Shown one piece after another: positions 1-8,027 of a DNA stretch of 27,463 bases; position 1 is the stretch's first letter; every line of letters begins with the position of its first letter. The stretch comes from a virus, in IMG/VR virus record IMGVR_UViG_3300033153_009274, positions 1 through 27,463 of that record, one strand, 5' to 3'. Under the pieces are notes generated by a model. The model was not told the DNA's origin, ran no database searches, and worked only from the letters and a program-made list of their open reading frames with translations. Made by a program: the position numbers and the translations under genes.

Positions 1-1874
1 GAGTACCTCACTTCTACATATTGTTTTGAATCTTTATCTATTGTCAGAGTATCTACTCCACTTGAATTTGTCATCTTGAAAACTAAACCCACAGTTGTTG
101 AAGTTGTTAAGGTTGTTGAAACTCCTGCAGTTAAAGTTTGGAAAGTACTTCCACCATCTGCACTTACTTCAAGTATTGCGATTGTATTATCTGAACTAAC
201 TAAAGTTACTGTTGCAGTTGTAAAAGCTTCATTATTTAATGCAAAAACTGTTGTTTGTACTATTTCACCAGGTGCTAAAGATAATGTTCCACTAGCCCAC
301 GTCCCTGTCGTATTCCCAACATCTTTAAAATCTGTGGTAGAGAAATCCTCAAAATAAACCTGTCCTTGTTGAATAATCCTAATTGTTGTATATGTTTCAT
401 CAGTATCATTTCCCCAAGAGTTTCCATTACTTCCAGCATCATTAGACCAAAAACCTTGGTCGTCATCATCCCAATAAAGAGTTTCACTTTCTTTGTCAGC
501 ATCTTTCAAAGTACTATATTCGTGAAAATCATAAGTAGCATCATTATCTTCTCTTTCAATAAAAACATCTTGGTTATTGTCAAGTTTTCTTTCTAAATCC
601 CTTATTTTTAGTGCTATGTCATTAAAAACTTCTGATGGATCCAAAATACTTCTATCATTAACTTCAACAATATCAAAGCTTTCTGGCCATTGTTTAGTTA
701 TTCTTTGCACAACATATTCTCCAGTTTTATTGTTCTGTGAATCAATTACATTAACTCTATATCCTACATAAATATCATAAACATCAACAACTGCTAAAGA
801 AGTTGAATTTGCTTTGTTTCTAAATTCTTGGACCACTTGTTCAGCTTTTCTTTCAACATCATCAATATCTTGTAAGTCTTCAGACTCAATTCTATACGTT
901 CCAATTCCGTTATCTGTGATGCTTGGGTTATCTTTTACAGTAACTCTTAGAGGAATCCCATAAGTATATTTAATTTCAATATTATTTGTGTCACTAGGAG
1001 GTGTGCTTGCAACTTCAAAAGAAACTGTCTTTGTAAATTTATTCACTTGATAATTAAAAGAACTTGTTAAATCTGTCACACCTCGAGTTTGAAGGACACC
1101 ATCAACTTTAACTTCAGTATCAACTGGTGTTTTATCTAAAACAAAATCTACAGTTGCAGCATCTCCTGAAAATAATTCTGTATTAACATCAAATTGAGTT
1201 GCTCCTTTTACTATTGCTTTATTTATTATTGGCTCTGCTGATTCATTCCAACGTGGAGTGGTTATAATATTTCCCCCAACTGTTAATGTTGTCGGATATA
1301 ATGTTGTTCCAATAGGCTCAAGAACCGCTGTTGAATCTGAATATCTATAGTATAATTGCCAATTAAGAAATTTTCTAAGATAATCTAATCTTTCAAGCCT
1401 GTAATCTCCATCACAAGGAAGTTGCTTAATAATATTTACTGAGCCTGAATTTGTAAAATCTGTGTTCATAGTTACAAAATCTGATGTTGTTGCAATTGTA
1501 TTAGCTATTTCTGATATAACTCCAGCTTCTGTGTCTACATTCCAATCAAATATTCTTGTTATTTCATCACGAGATAGTTGCCAAAATGAATTTCTTCCCA
1601 TAATTTCTATAAGTGCTCCTGCAGGATTTATTTCTGAAACTGTTCCATCAAACTCATTAAATTCTGTTGGACTAGAAGTTCCTCTCTTTATTGTAATTGT
1701 ATCATTAATAGAAATCGAAACAACTGAAGATACTGCAGGGTCTAATAAAATTGTACACATATCTACAACAGAACCATCTTTGTTATGAAAAACACGCCAG
1801 TTTAAAAGATGTGTAGAACCTGTATCTGGACCAATATCAACACCGTTGATTATAACTTCGGTTTGTATTGTCAA
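1..1874 (-). CDS. Tail hub / tail-associated protein, C-terminus cut by the window edge
   Basis: An open frame of at least 624 residues runs off the left edge. The chosen start is TTG at 1874, overlapping the TGA of the previous gene (TTGA) and preceded by an AGGGGG Shine-Dalgarno; the first in-frame ATG is about 39 codons further in. Residues 1-410 are beta-rich with a late stretch (YDIYVGYRVNVID, near 366) like the 'well-defined entry' strand of gp27/Tal-type hub proteins. A beta-module at about 235-308 (VDGV, then YTYG) resembles inserts in the adaptor and terminator proteins of this window. A short heptad-like helix follows (412-435), then an acidic, Trp-containing linker and a beta-sandwich-like region from about 500. 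Position just after the distal tail gene fits a hub that carries host-binding domains. The fold call is inference; a tail role is well supported by gene order. Confidence 0.7.
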   Translation of the reverse strand, partial: MTIQTEVIINGVDIGPDTGSTHLLNWRVFHNKDGSVVDMCTILLDPAVSSVVSISINDTITIKRGTSSPTEFNEFDGTVSEINPAGALIEIMGRNSFWQLSRDEITRIFDWNVDTEAGVISEIANTIATTSDFVTMNTDFTNSGSVNIIKQLPCDGDYRLERLDYLRKFLNWQLYYRYSDSTAVLEPIGTTLYPTTLTVGGNIITTPRWNESAEPIINKAIVKGATQFDVNTELFSGDAATVDFVLDKTPVDTEVKVDGVLQTRGVTDLTSSFNYQVNKFTKTVSFEVASTPPSDTNNIEIKYTYGIPLRVTVKDNPSITDNGIGTYRIESEDLQDIDDVERKAEQVVQEFRNKANSTSLAVVDVYDIYVGYRVNVIDSQNNKTGEYVVQRITKQWPESFDIVEVNDRSILDPSEVFNDIALKIRDLERKLDNNQDVFIEREDNDATYDFHEYSTLKDADKESETLYWDDDDQGFWSNDAGSNGNSWGNDTDETYTTIRIIQQGQVYFEDFSTTDFKDVGNTTGTWASGTLSLAPGEIVQTTVFALNNEAFTTATVTLVSSDNTIAILEVSADGGSTFQTLTAGVSTTLTTSTTVGLVFKMTNSSGVDTLTIDKDSKQYVEVRY

Positions 1875-2245
1875 CTTATAGTTCCCCCTTGAACTGTCTC
1901 TAGAATATAAATTATTTGTTGAACGCTATCTGTTGTATAATCCCATTCGAAAGCAGTACAAATTACATTATAAGTAGCACCGAAGGAACTAGTAAGAACT
2001 CTTGTTGATTGAATCCCTGAATTAACCCAACTTTCTAAATCTGCAATAAAAGAAGCTATCTGTGCATTTGTTCCTGTAAATTTTCCTAATAGAGTTATTA
2101 TTCTCTTTTTACCTAATAGGTTTATATTTCTAGTTCCTGCTGTTGAGGTAGTCGGAACAGAAAACGAAATTGTACTGTTTGTTATTCTATTACTTTCTCG
2201 GAATACATTTCCTAAGCTTGAAACTCCTGATATATTTAATGCCAT
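1871..2245 (-). CDS. Distal tail / baseplate protein candidate
   Basis: A 124-residue protein starting at ATG 2245 with a strong AAGGAGG Shine-Dalgarno. It lies between the tape measure and the hub, the place of the distal tail (Dit) protein in siphoviruses. The sequence is polar and beta-rich with a central helix (residues about 64-75, ending in ESWVNSG) and a final strand IIYILETVQGG. It is short for a canonical Dit, which usually has an extra galectin-like domain, so it may be only the ring-forming belt or a baseplate adaptor. No catalytic motif is seen. The stop codon overlaps the TTG start of the hub gene, suggesting translational coupling. The role is inferred from position. Confidence 0.55.
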   Translation of the reverse strand: MALNISGVSSLGNVFRESNRITNSTISFSVPTTSTAGTRNINLLGKKRIITLLGKFTGTNAQIASFIADLESWVNSGIQSTRVLTSSFGATYNVICTAFEWDYTTDSVQQIIYILETVQGGTIS

Positions 2246-2254
2246 TGTTCCTCC

Positions 2255-3106
2255 TTATGGTTTTTGAAATATTGTCTGTTTTGCAAAGTCTCTTGAACTA
2301 AATGCTCTATCAATAAATGCTTGAGGTGATGTGTCTTGAACCTCTCCTGGCTCTAAACCCCTCTTTTCTTCAAATGGTGTTACTGGCCTACTTGTTCTCT
2401 GCTTGGTTCCAAATATACTTCTAGCCCCAGCTTTTATTTCATCTTCAATTATTTTATTTAATTCATCTATTAGGCTTGCTGTTCTGGTTTTTTTATCATA
2501 AATATCTTCATCTAAATCTAAAATAAGTATTGCTTGATTTACATTCTGTTCTATAATATCTTGCATTTCATCAGTTAACACAACACTTTCTGATAGTGCT
2601 TCATCTAAATCAGTTAATGTTTGATGTATGGTTTCAGTAGGTTGATTTATTCCTTGTTCAAAAACATCTTCTTGAGTTAATCCCATACTTTCTCTCATAG
2701 TTTGTTGTTCGCCTTCAAATCCTCCTGCACCTACAAAACGATTAGTTCCTGTTCCAAATTCACCTTCAGTTTGCATTTGCGCAGGCAATCCTTCACCTAC
2801 TGCCCCAATGGTTGCTGCACCTATTCCTGTTGCACCTATCCCTGCAGCTGCAACACCTAATTCAACTATACCTAATGCTTCAAGAATTGTTTTACCAATC
2901 CCACCTGCTTTTTCTAAATCATTTGAAACTCTTTGAAGTCTTAATAATGAAAAAATATCTTTAGAAATTGTTTTTAAAGAATTCTTTGGACTATCTGGAT
3001 CAGTAACTGGAGAAATTCCTGTTCCACCACCCATTCCACCACCACTTGAAAGTCTATCTAATTCAGATGTATCAATTACAATTTTTGCCTTTATCGATGC
3101 TGTCAT
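2255..3106 (-). CDS. Tape measure protein, very short
   Basis: A 283-residue protein, start ATG 3106 with an AGAGGA Shine-Dalgarno that overlaps the end of the frameshifted chaperone gene. The opening IKAKIVIDTSELDRL is the typical start of siphovirus tape measure proteins. A glycine-rich linker follows, then a hydrophobic Gly/Ala segment at about 68-104 as expected for the membrane-active part, then helical, acidic sequence. It stands directly after chaperone G/GT, as in lambda. At about 0.15 nm per residue (the general rule) the tail would be only some 40 nm. The last 20 residues carry the motif DRAFSSRDFAKQTIFQK, which is closely matched at the end of a small membrane protein at 26954-27193. 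Function is firm by context; the short size is odd. Confidence 0.75.
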   Translation of the reverse strand: MTASIKAKIVIDTSELDRLSSGGGMGGGTGISPVTDPDSPKNSLKTISKDIFSLLRLQRVSNDLEKAGGIGKTILEALGIVELGVAAAGIGATGIGAATIGAVGEGLPAQMQTEGEFGTGTNRFVGAGGFEGEQQTMRESMGLTQEDVFEQGINQPTETIHQTLTDLDEALSESVVLTDEMQDIIEQNVNQAILILDLDEDIYDKKTRTASLIDELNKIIEDEIKAGARSIFGTKQRTSRPVTPFEEKRGLEPGEVQDTSPQAFIDRAFSSRDFAKQTIFQKP

Positions 3107-3108
3107 TT

Positions 3109-3590
3109 TTATCCTCTATTATTATTTTGATGCATATTTTCTAATTGTTTTTTTTCAATTCTTTGAGAGTTTAGGCACATAATTAACTTTACAACTCTTG
3201 AATCCATTTTTCTAAGTTCGTGAGGTTTTATTCCTCTGTTAAGGAAATAGTCTTTTGTGAAGGCATCTTTCAGGAGGCGGTCTTCAGGGATTTCAAAACC
3301 CCAAATTGCCTCTTTTACTTTTTTGCAGCATCAGCTCCTTTGTTTATGATTCTGATACAAGCTTCTTTTAGTTTTTTTCCATCTGCTAAACTTAGACTAT
3401 CAATAAACTTTCTTGCAGCTTCTAATGTTGGAAATCCTTCAACCATACGATACTGTGCTTCTTTAATGAAAAGATATTGTTTATAGCCATCCTTTGTTTC
3501 AGCTATAACATCACATTCCATCTTATCCCCATAGTTTAAAAACTTAATTGGGACTTCTTTGTCAGCTAATTTTATTCTTTCTTCTGCCAT
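3109..3590 (-). CDS. Tail assembly chaperone GT, made by -1 ribosomal frameshift
   Basis: Joint product of the G frame (91 residues) and an overlapping frame of 69 residues entered by a -1 shift on A AAA AAG at 3318-3324, three bases before the TAA stop. The second frame is open from 3318 to the TAA at 3109-3111 with no stop, and its protein looks genuine: residues EIPEDRLLKDAFTKDYFLNR, then a Lys/Leu helix. This resembles the short T domains of siphovirus chaperones, which recruit the tail tube protein to the tape measure. The fused protein would be 160 residues. The extension has no good start codon of its own near its beginning, as expected if made only by shifting. Placement between tail tube and tape measure is the conserved location. 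Confidence 0.8.
3274..3324 (-). promoter_or_regulatory. Programmed -1 frameshift signal
   Basis: Read on the minus strand: slippery heptamer A AAA AAG at 3324-3318, spacer UAAAA (3317-3313) containing the stop, then a stem GAGGC (3312-3308) paired with GCCTC (3278-3274). Inside it a second hairpin GGGGTT-TTGA-AATCCC forms. Heptamer, short spacer and downstream stem are the standard three parts of a -1 frameshift site. Confidence 0.8.
3315..3590 (-). CDS. Tail assembly chaperone G (unshifted product)
   Basis: A 91-residue protein starting at ATG 3590 with an AGGTGA Shine-Dalgarno. It is a small alpha/beta protein: strands in residues 1-55, then a helical end rich in Lys and Ala (residues about 56-91). 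No enzymatic motif. By analogy with lambda gpG it should coat the tape measure during tail assembly and be absent from the virion. The gene follows the tail tube gene by about 22 bases and ends in GCA AAA AAG TAA, whose A AAA AAG is the frameshift site producing GT. Identification rests on position, size and the shift site rather than on sequence similarity that I can verify. Confidence 0.75.
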   Translation of the reverse strand: MAEERIKLADKEVPIKFLNYGDKMECDVIAETKDGYKQYLFIKEAQYRMVEGFPTLEAARKFIDSLSLADGKKLKEACIRIINKGADAAKK

Positions 3591-3612
3591 ATTTTAATTC
3601 ACCTACTTATTT

Positions 3613-4590
3613 TTATGTTGCAGTCCACCAACTAAATGGTTTATTGCTTGTTCCTTGTCTTGCAAATCCTGTAAATGTTGTTTGAACTACTCCAGTTCCT
3701 ATTGGAATTGGGGAGCTCATTGTTGTTAAAGTACAGTTACTTAGTAAAACTTCAATGTTTTCATCATTTGTTACAGAGCCTTGACTTAGTATTAATTTGA
3801 AAGTATATTCTGTAATCGCTCCAACACCTGTACTTGGTGTACTTCCACCATACATATTAGCTCTTAATGTTGTGGCCATAGTGTCAGTCATATTTACAAC
3901 TACAGTAAAATTATATATTCTTTGTCCAAATGAATAACCTACGTTAAATCTGCTCCCAACTTCTCTAATTTCACTTGCTGAGTTGTTTACTGATAAAACA
4001 AAACTTTGAAGTCTTGCAATACTAGAGCCTTCCCATTCAATGTCTCCTTCTTGCATAATTGGAAGTTCTCCTGAAAAAGAAGTTATTGCACTTGCACTTG
4101 CTGGGTGTGCTACGCTTGAAGCCAAAAAGTTAGCAACAACATTTACTCTAGTTCCTATTGCCCCAGTTAAAGTTGTATCAGTTATAATACATCCTTCTAA
4201 TTGTGTAACATAATCTGTGCTTGTGTCTTGGCTATATTCTAATTCGAATGTTTTAACATTGTTTGAAATATATCCTACATCATCTTCATTTAATAAATAA
4301 GGTGCTGCAGTTGTTCCTGAACCTGTTACTCCACCGATTAAATGTTGAAAGAAATCAAATCCATAACCTAATGTGAAGTTAACTGTTCCACTTGCTCTAA
4401 AATCTCCAAAAGCAGTTGAAACTTGGTTTCTATCTCCTAACTCCCAATCTTGGACAGTTGTATTATCTTCAGTACTAGTAATATTCTGTACAAAGCCTTG
4501 AATTGGTGTTGTTGGTGTTCCGCCTGTTGCGTGTGATGATTCAGCTCCATAGCCGACTTTAAACTTTTGTTTTGAATAATCTACTACCAT
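3613..4590 (-). CDS. Major tail tube protein
   Basis: A 325-residue protein, start ATG 4590 with a GAGG Shine-Dalgarno about ten bases upstream. It is rich in Ser, Thr, Gly and alternating hydrophobic residues, as expected for a beta-barrel tube subunit. The early part (KFKVGYGAESSHA) and the pattern of a first half ending near residue 175 followed by a second similar half fit the siphovirus tail tube family, in which two barrel-like halves may occur. It lies upstream of the tail chaperones and downstream of the tail terminator, exactly where the tube gene is expected. It would polymerise into the tail lumen around the tape measure. No signal peptide is present. Confidence is mostly from order, size and composition. 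Confidence 0.75.
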   Translation of the reverse strand: MVVDYSKQKFKVGYGAESSHATGGTPTTPIQGFVQNITSTEDNTTVQDWELGDRNQVSTAFGDFRASGTVNFTLGYGFDFFQHLIGGVTGSGTTAAPYLLNEDDVGYISNNVKTFELEYSQDTSTDYVTQLEGCIITDTTLTGAIGTRVNVVANFLASSVAHPASASAITSFSGELPIMQEGDIEWEGSSIARLQSFVLSVNNSASEIREVGSRFNVGYSFGQRIYNFTVVVNMTDTMATTLRANMYGGSTPSTGVGAITEYTFKLILSQGSVTNDENIEVLLSNCTLTTMSSPIPIGTGVVQTTFTGFARQGTSNKPFSWWTAT

Positions 4591-4817
4591 TTTATTTTCC
4601 TCTCCTTGACAATTTTAGCAATTTTGTTTTTTCCTTTAACTTTAATTTGTTTTTCTTCAATTTCTTTTTTAGGAATTTTCTTCTTTTCTTCTAAATGTTT
4701 AATGAATGCTTTCTTCATTTCATACTCAAAGTTTACAGTCATTAGTTCGTGAACATTTTCTATTCCTTTTTCCACAAGTTGTTCTTCTAAATGTTCAAAT
4801 GTTGATTTAATAGCCAA
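4584..4817 (-). CDS. Small lysine-rich protein of the tail operon
   Basis: A 77-residue protein starting at TTG 4817, with GAGGGG upstream, and overlapping the end of the terminator gene by 11 bases; it also overlaps the tail tube start by 7 bases. The N-terminal half is acidic and helical (residues 6-30); the C-terminal half (about 44-77) is strongly basic with repeated KK, KGKNK and KIVKERK. No known fold is recognised. Tight overlaps on both sides argue that it is translated with the tail genes. It could bind nucleic acid or act as a small assembly factor, but this is a guess. Confidence 0.6.
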   Translation of the reverse strand: MAIKSTFEHLEEQLVEKGIENVHELMTVNFEYEMKKAFIKHLEEKKKIPKKEIEEKQIKVKGKNKIAKIVKERKIKW

Positions 4818-5508
4818 CGTTCTTCCCCTCTAATCCAAATGAAACTACTCTTCTGAATAAATTATAATCTTCATCAAAAGGTATTGTTTTATTTTCAAGT
4901 AATGTGGGATTGCTTAATTTATAATTAATTTTAGAGTTTTGAGAAAACATCATCTTCTTAACTTGTATTCCTAAATAATTTACTACTTCCTGACCTTCTT
5001 TTGTGTCTGAACCAATAGTACACAATAACCCTAACGGACTTAGAACATCAAATTGAAATGGTGCCACGTCCCAACTGTCAGTTTCATTAAAACCTAATAA
5101 AGCTCCACTCTCAGTTATTTGGTGTACCCAAATTCTTGGATAACTATCTTGAGCAAGTGTGTCCCTTGGTTTATCTGGATAAATCCAACTTGTTCCGTTT
5201 ACATTATAATCATAATCTATTGTAATATTATTAGTTCCTGTTGCAGGTGCCGATAAGAAGTTTATTTGGTTATTGTCTAAATCTATATTGTAATTAAGAT
5301 ATTTCTTTAAAGTTACTCCACCGACAACAACAGAATTAACACATAAAAGTTTTGTATTTGAAACTGTGAATTGTGTTAGAACGGTATTTCCTGAAAATTG
5401 TTCAGAAGTATTTGTATGTCTATTTGATTTTCCAACTCTCGTTACTTCAGCAACTTCTGCTCTTAAGAATTCCATTACTATTTCACTTGGGTCTGTTATG
5501 TTTGTCAT
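4807..5508 (-). CDS. Tail terminator protein with inserted beta-module
   Basis: A 233-residue protein, ATG 5508, GGAGG 9 bases upstream. It opens with a helix (DPSEIVMEFLRAEV), is then interrupted by a beta-module at about 36-102 (VVVGGVTLKKYLNYNIDLDN), and resumes at WIYPDKPRDTLAQDSYPRIW. The resumed part, with a central helix and a final strand VSFGLEGKNVGY, resembles tail terminator proteins that cap the tail tube and join it to the neck. It is the first gene after a conserved promoter box and lies directly before the tail tube region, as expected. The inserted module is similar in style to those in the adaptor and the hub. Terminator assignment is inference from architecture and order. 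Confidence 0.6.
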   Translation of the reverse strand: MTNITDPSEIVMEFLRAEVAEVTRVGKSNRHTNTSEQFSGNTVLTQFTVSNTKLLCVNSVVVGGVTLKKYLNYNIDLDNNQINFLSAPATGTNNITIDYDYNVNGTSWIYPDKPRDTLAQDSYPRIWVHQITESGALLGFNETDSWDVAPFQFDVLSPLGLLCTIGSDTKEGQEVVNYLGIQVKKMMFSQNSKINYKLSNPTLLENKTIPFDEDYNLFRRVVSFGLEGKNVGY

Positions 5509-5522
5509 AGGGCTTTCCCTCC

Positions 5523-5552
5523 ATCTTGGCAGGCTTCCTGTTAATCCAAGAT
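5523..5552 (-). promoter_or_regulatory. 5'-leader hairpin abutting a Shine-Dalgarno
   Basis: On the minus strand, ATCTTGG (5552-5546) pairs with CCAAGAT (5529-5523). Inside, CAGG (5540-5537) pairs with CCTG (5533-5530) around a three-base loop, with a five-base bulge. The stem ends next to GGAGG at 5522-5518, ahead of ATG 5508. It lies in the predicted leader of the tail operon and could influence ribosome access. Confidence 0.45.
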
Positions 5553-5580
5553 TACATATTTAATATAATTCAATATTGGG

Positions 5581-5597
5581 TATATAAATACTAGTTT
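5581..5597 (-). promoter_or_regulatory. Conserved archaeal-type promoter box (tail operon)
   Basis: Minus-strand core AAACTAGTATTTATATA, identical to three other boxes in the window. It contains TTTATATA, the archaeal TATA-box consensus. It lies about 73 bases upstream of ATG 5508, which would give a leader of about 50 bases if transcription starts some 26 bases downstream. Confidence 0.65.
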
Positions 5598-5601
5598 GAT
5601 A

Positions 5602-6048
5602 TTAAGATACAATTCCCATTCTATTTACCGCATTAAAAGACTCTTGAAGTAATTTTGTCATTATTTTGTCATTAAACACAACTTTTCTGAATGGAGAGAA
5701 GGGTTGCATACCTTTTGGAAATGCTTTTCTTAATTTAGCTGAAATCTCTTTTTTCTTTGGATCAACATTTTTTGGGAAGTTTTCAAGTCCATATTGACTA
5801 AAATAAGAAAAAGTTCCATATTCAAGATAAACTCCATAAAAGACAGCATCCTCAATCATTAATTCTTTGTTAGAATAAAAACTATGGATTCCCCTCCAAA
5901 AATCTCCATTGTCTTGAAGTTTCATATCTTCTATTTGTTTTTGAATAGCATTAACAATTAATTGACCATATACAAACATAACTTTATCTAGATATTTCTG
6001 TAGTTCTACTTTGAACTCTTCTATATTTGTTATCTCTACTGTTACCAT
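5602..6048 (-). CDS. HK97 gp10-like neck/tail protein
   Basis: A 148-residue protein whose ATG overlaps the stop of the stopper gene (TAATG). It has an N-terminal alpha/beta part (residues 1-40), a middle motif FYGVYLEYGT near 90-99 followed by an aromatic region, and a late PFSPFRKVVF segment. The 'YLEYGT ... P.SPFRKV' layout is characteristic of the HK97 gp10-like family of minor head-tail proteins. It belongs to the neck block that ends at the promoter box at 5581-5597. It should act at the head-tail joint or in tail completion. No Shine-Dalgarno is evident, consistent with coupling to the gene before. Confidence 0.75.
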   Translation of the reverse strand: MVTVEITNIEEFKVELQKYLDKVMFVYGQLIVNAIQKQIEDMKLQDNGDFWRGIHSFYSNKELMIEDAVFYGVYLEYGTFSYFSQYGLENFPKNVDPKKKEISAKLRKAFPKGMQPFSPFRKVVFNDKIMTKLLQESFNAVNRMGIVS

Positions 6049-6431
6049 TATGGTTTTCGTTTAATAATCCATTCTTGGAAATCTCTTCCACCACCAATGT
6101 CTGGACTATCTTTCTTTTTAACTAGTTTCCATCTAACGCCATCAATATCTAATTCATTGTTTTCAGTAATTGTTACGTCATAAGTAGTAAAGAGTTTGGC
6201 CATTCCTTGAGTATTAACCCCTTCTCCTAGAAATTCTTTATCTTGTTCATCTAAATATTGAACATCCCCAGTAAAAGTTGTAGGTGTTTCAGTTCTGCCA
6301 TTCACTCTTCCCATTGCATTAAGCGTTTCAGTAATAGAAACTAGAGTTATTGTTCTCCCGAAGAAAGTAATAATTTCAACAGAGTGTTCCCTAAAATCTT
6401 GTAAACTTTCTTTAACTCTTGTTTTTACCAT
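6048..6431 (-). CDS. Head closure / stopper protein
   Basis: A 127-residue, beta-rich protein starting at ATG 6431, immediately after the adaptor stop. It has a central segment about evaluating a test value on a small barrel (FFGRTITLVSI, later TTYDVTITENNELDIDGVRW) and ends with a basic tail. This is the size, composition and position of head-tail joining or stopper proteins (SPP1 gp16-like), which plug the portal channel after packaging. Genes overlap or abut on both sides. There is no strong Shine-Dalgarno, so translation probably depends on the adaptor. The specific family is inferred from location between adaptor and gp10-like protein. Confidence 0.6.
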   Translation of the reverse strand: MVKTRVKESLQDFREHSVEIITFFGRTITLVSITETLNAMGRVNGRTETPTTFTGDVQYLDEQDKEFLGEGVNTQGMAKLFTTYDVTITENNELDIDGVRWKLVKKKDSPDIGGGRDFQEWIIKRKP

Positions 6432-6433
6432 TT

Positions 6434-8026
6434 TTATGCACAGAAAAATCCTCTGCCTCCTACCAGCCTTTTTATTTCATCTATTCGTACAGTCATTTGT
6501 CTTACAACTTCTCTTACGTTTACATATACTTCTCCGATTGAAACTTGCTTACTTCCTAGAGTGTAGCCCGTAACGTCATCATAAGAACCACCTGTTATGT
6601 TTGCAAATACTCTTAGTGAGGCATATAGTGCAGCTAGTTCTTGTACTAATACTGGAACTTCATTTGCTCCATAATTATATACAACTTTAACAATCCTTGG
6701 ACCGTTTGGTATCCTATTTTTCAAAAGAGATAGTTTTCCATAACTAGCATAGTCTATGTTTGCAAGTGAAATTTCTGTTTGTATTACGTCATCAGAACTA
6801 GGCGCTAACTCGAATATTTTAGGTACTGTTGATAATGTGCCAGAGTAACTAAATCTAATGTAATAGTACTCTCCTGAGCCGTTTACAGTGGTCTTTGCCC
6901 ATCCACTAGGCATTGTCCAAGAAACTTTTCCATCTTTTGTATAATTTGTTGTATTATCTGTTGGACTTGATATTGCTGTCCAAGCGGATCCGTTCCAATA
7001 TTCTAATACTAATGCTTGACTTCCTGCACCAACTACATCAAAAATTAGAGTTGAACTCAAGAATTTAAAAGGCATCCCACAGTAAAGGTAATCACTTGTT
7101 GTTGGAGAGCTTCCAAAAGCTAAGAAACTTGTTCCTCCAGGTGTATTTGCTTCACTTGTATTATCTGTATAAGTTCCGTCATAAGTCCATACTTGTGTTA
7201 ATGTTTGACCTCTTACAATAAAAGATACTGATTCAACGCTTGTTACAGGTCCTTTTGATAATACTATATAATCTGGCGCAGTATATTTTCCTTGGAAAGG
7301 TTCATCCGTATTTGGATATTTAGCAAATTTGTTTTCTTCCCCATCAAAGAACTCAGTTATTTCTGTTAATTCATCCCATTGTCTTTCAGTATAAGCTTCA
7401 AGTTCTGCTTCAGCTTTATCTATAAGTGAATTAATTAAAGTATCACTCATCTTTGGACTATGTGTATATTTACCGTATAAAATATCAGTTCCGAGTTCTG
7501 TTTTACCTGCAGTGGTTAGAACAACTCTTCCTGAAGCTTTATCAAGCGAATAATGTGTTGTTTCTGTTAAATCACTCATTACATTGCTATCACTAGACCC
7601 GTGATACAAAGTATAAGAACTAGCAATAATATTATCATTATCCAAATCAAAACTAACTTCCGAATTGTCACCTGTGCCAACATTTTCATCTACTATCTCA
7701 ACTCCTATCCCTGCTACTCTCACTACTTGAAGTGAATTAGTATAATCTCCTGTTGTAATAGTTTCACCTTCACTAGGACTTCCAGAAGTTACTGCAGAAG
7801 CCATTTCTAAAGCTGTGTTGACTTCTCTCCCCTCAATTACTATTTTTGCAAAGTATGATGTTCCAACAGTTGCTGTAAAAATATAAGTATATTTCCCATT
7901 AACTAAATGAGTCATACTTCCTGTATCAACTATTGAACCGTCTCCATCATATATTGTAATACTTGGAGTTAGTGTTTCATTGAAATTTCTACTGTCTGCT
8001 GAATATGTTATTATTGTAGTTGCCAT
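6434..8026 (-). CDS. Head-tail adaptor with added beta-domains
   Basis: A 530-residue protein, far longer than the usual 100-200-residue adaptor. Residues 193-270 (helix DTLINSLIDKAEAELEAYTE, then YIVLSKGPVTSVESVSF) and about 430-530 (VVYNYGANEVPVLVQELAAL and a long C-terminal helix) together look like one gp6/gp15-type connector that binds the portal. The N-terminus carries an Ig-like domain (1-70) and a beta-module (115-190), and a beta-sandwich-like insert with Trp/Tyr residues sits at about 270-420. These extras would project from the neck and might decorate it or bind polysaccharide. Start ATG 8026 is preceded by GGTGG. The adaptor core is fairly clear; the roles of the additions are unknown. 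Confidence 0.7.
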   Translation of the reverse strand: MATTIITYSADSRNFNETLTPSITIYDGDGSIVDTGSMTHLVNGKYTYIFTATVGTSYFAKIVIEGREVNTALEMASAVTSGSPSEGETITTGDYTNSLQVVRVAGIGVEIVDENVGTGDNSEVSFDLDNDNIIASSYTLYHGSSDSNVMSDLTETTHYSLDKASGRVVLTTAGKTELGTDILYGKYTHSPKMSDTLINSLIDKAEAELEAYTERQWDELTEITEFFDGEENKFAKYPNTDEPFQGKYTAPDYIVLSKGPVTSVESVSFIVRGQTLTQVWTYDGTYTDNTSEANTPGGTSFLAFGSSPTTSDYLYCGMPFKFLSSTLIFDVVGAGSQALVLEYWNGSAWTAISSPTDNTTNYTKDGKVSWTMPSGWAKTTVNGSGEYYYIRFSYSGTLSTVPKIFELAPSSDDVIQTEISLANIDYASYGKLSLLKNRIPNGPRIVKVVYNYGANEVPVLVQELAALYASLRVFANITGGSYDDVTGYTLGSKQVSIGEVYVNVREVVRQMTVRIDEIKRLVGGRGFFCA

Positions 8027-8027
8027 T

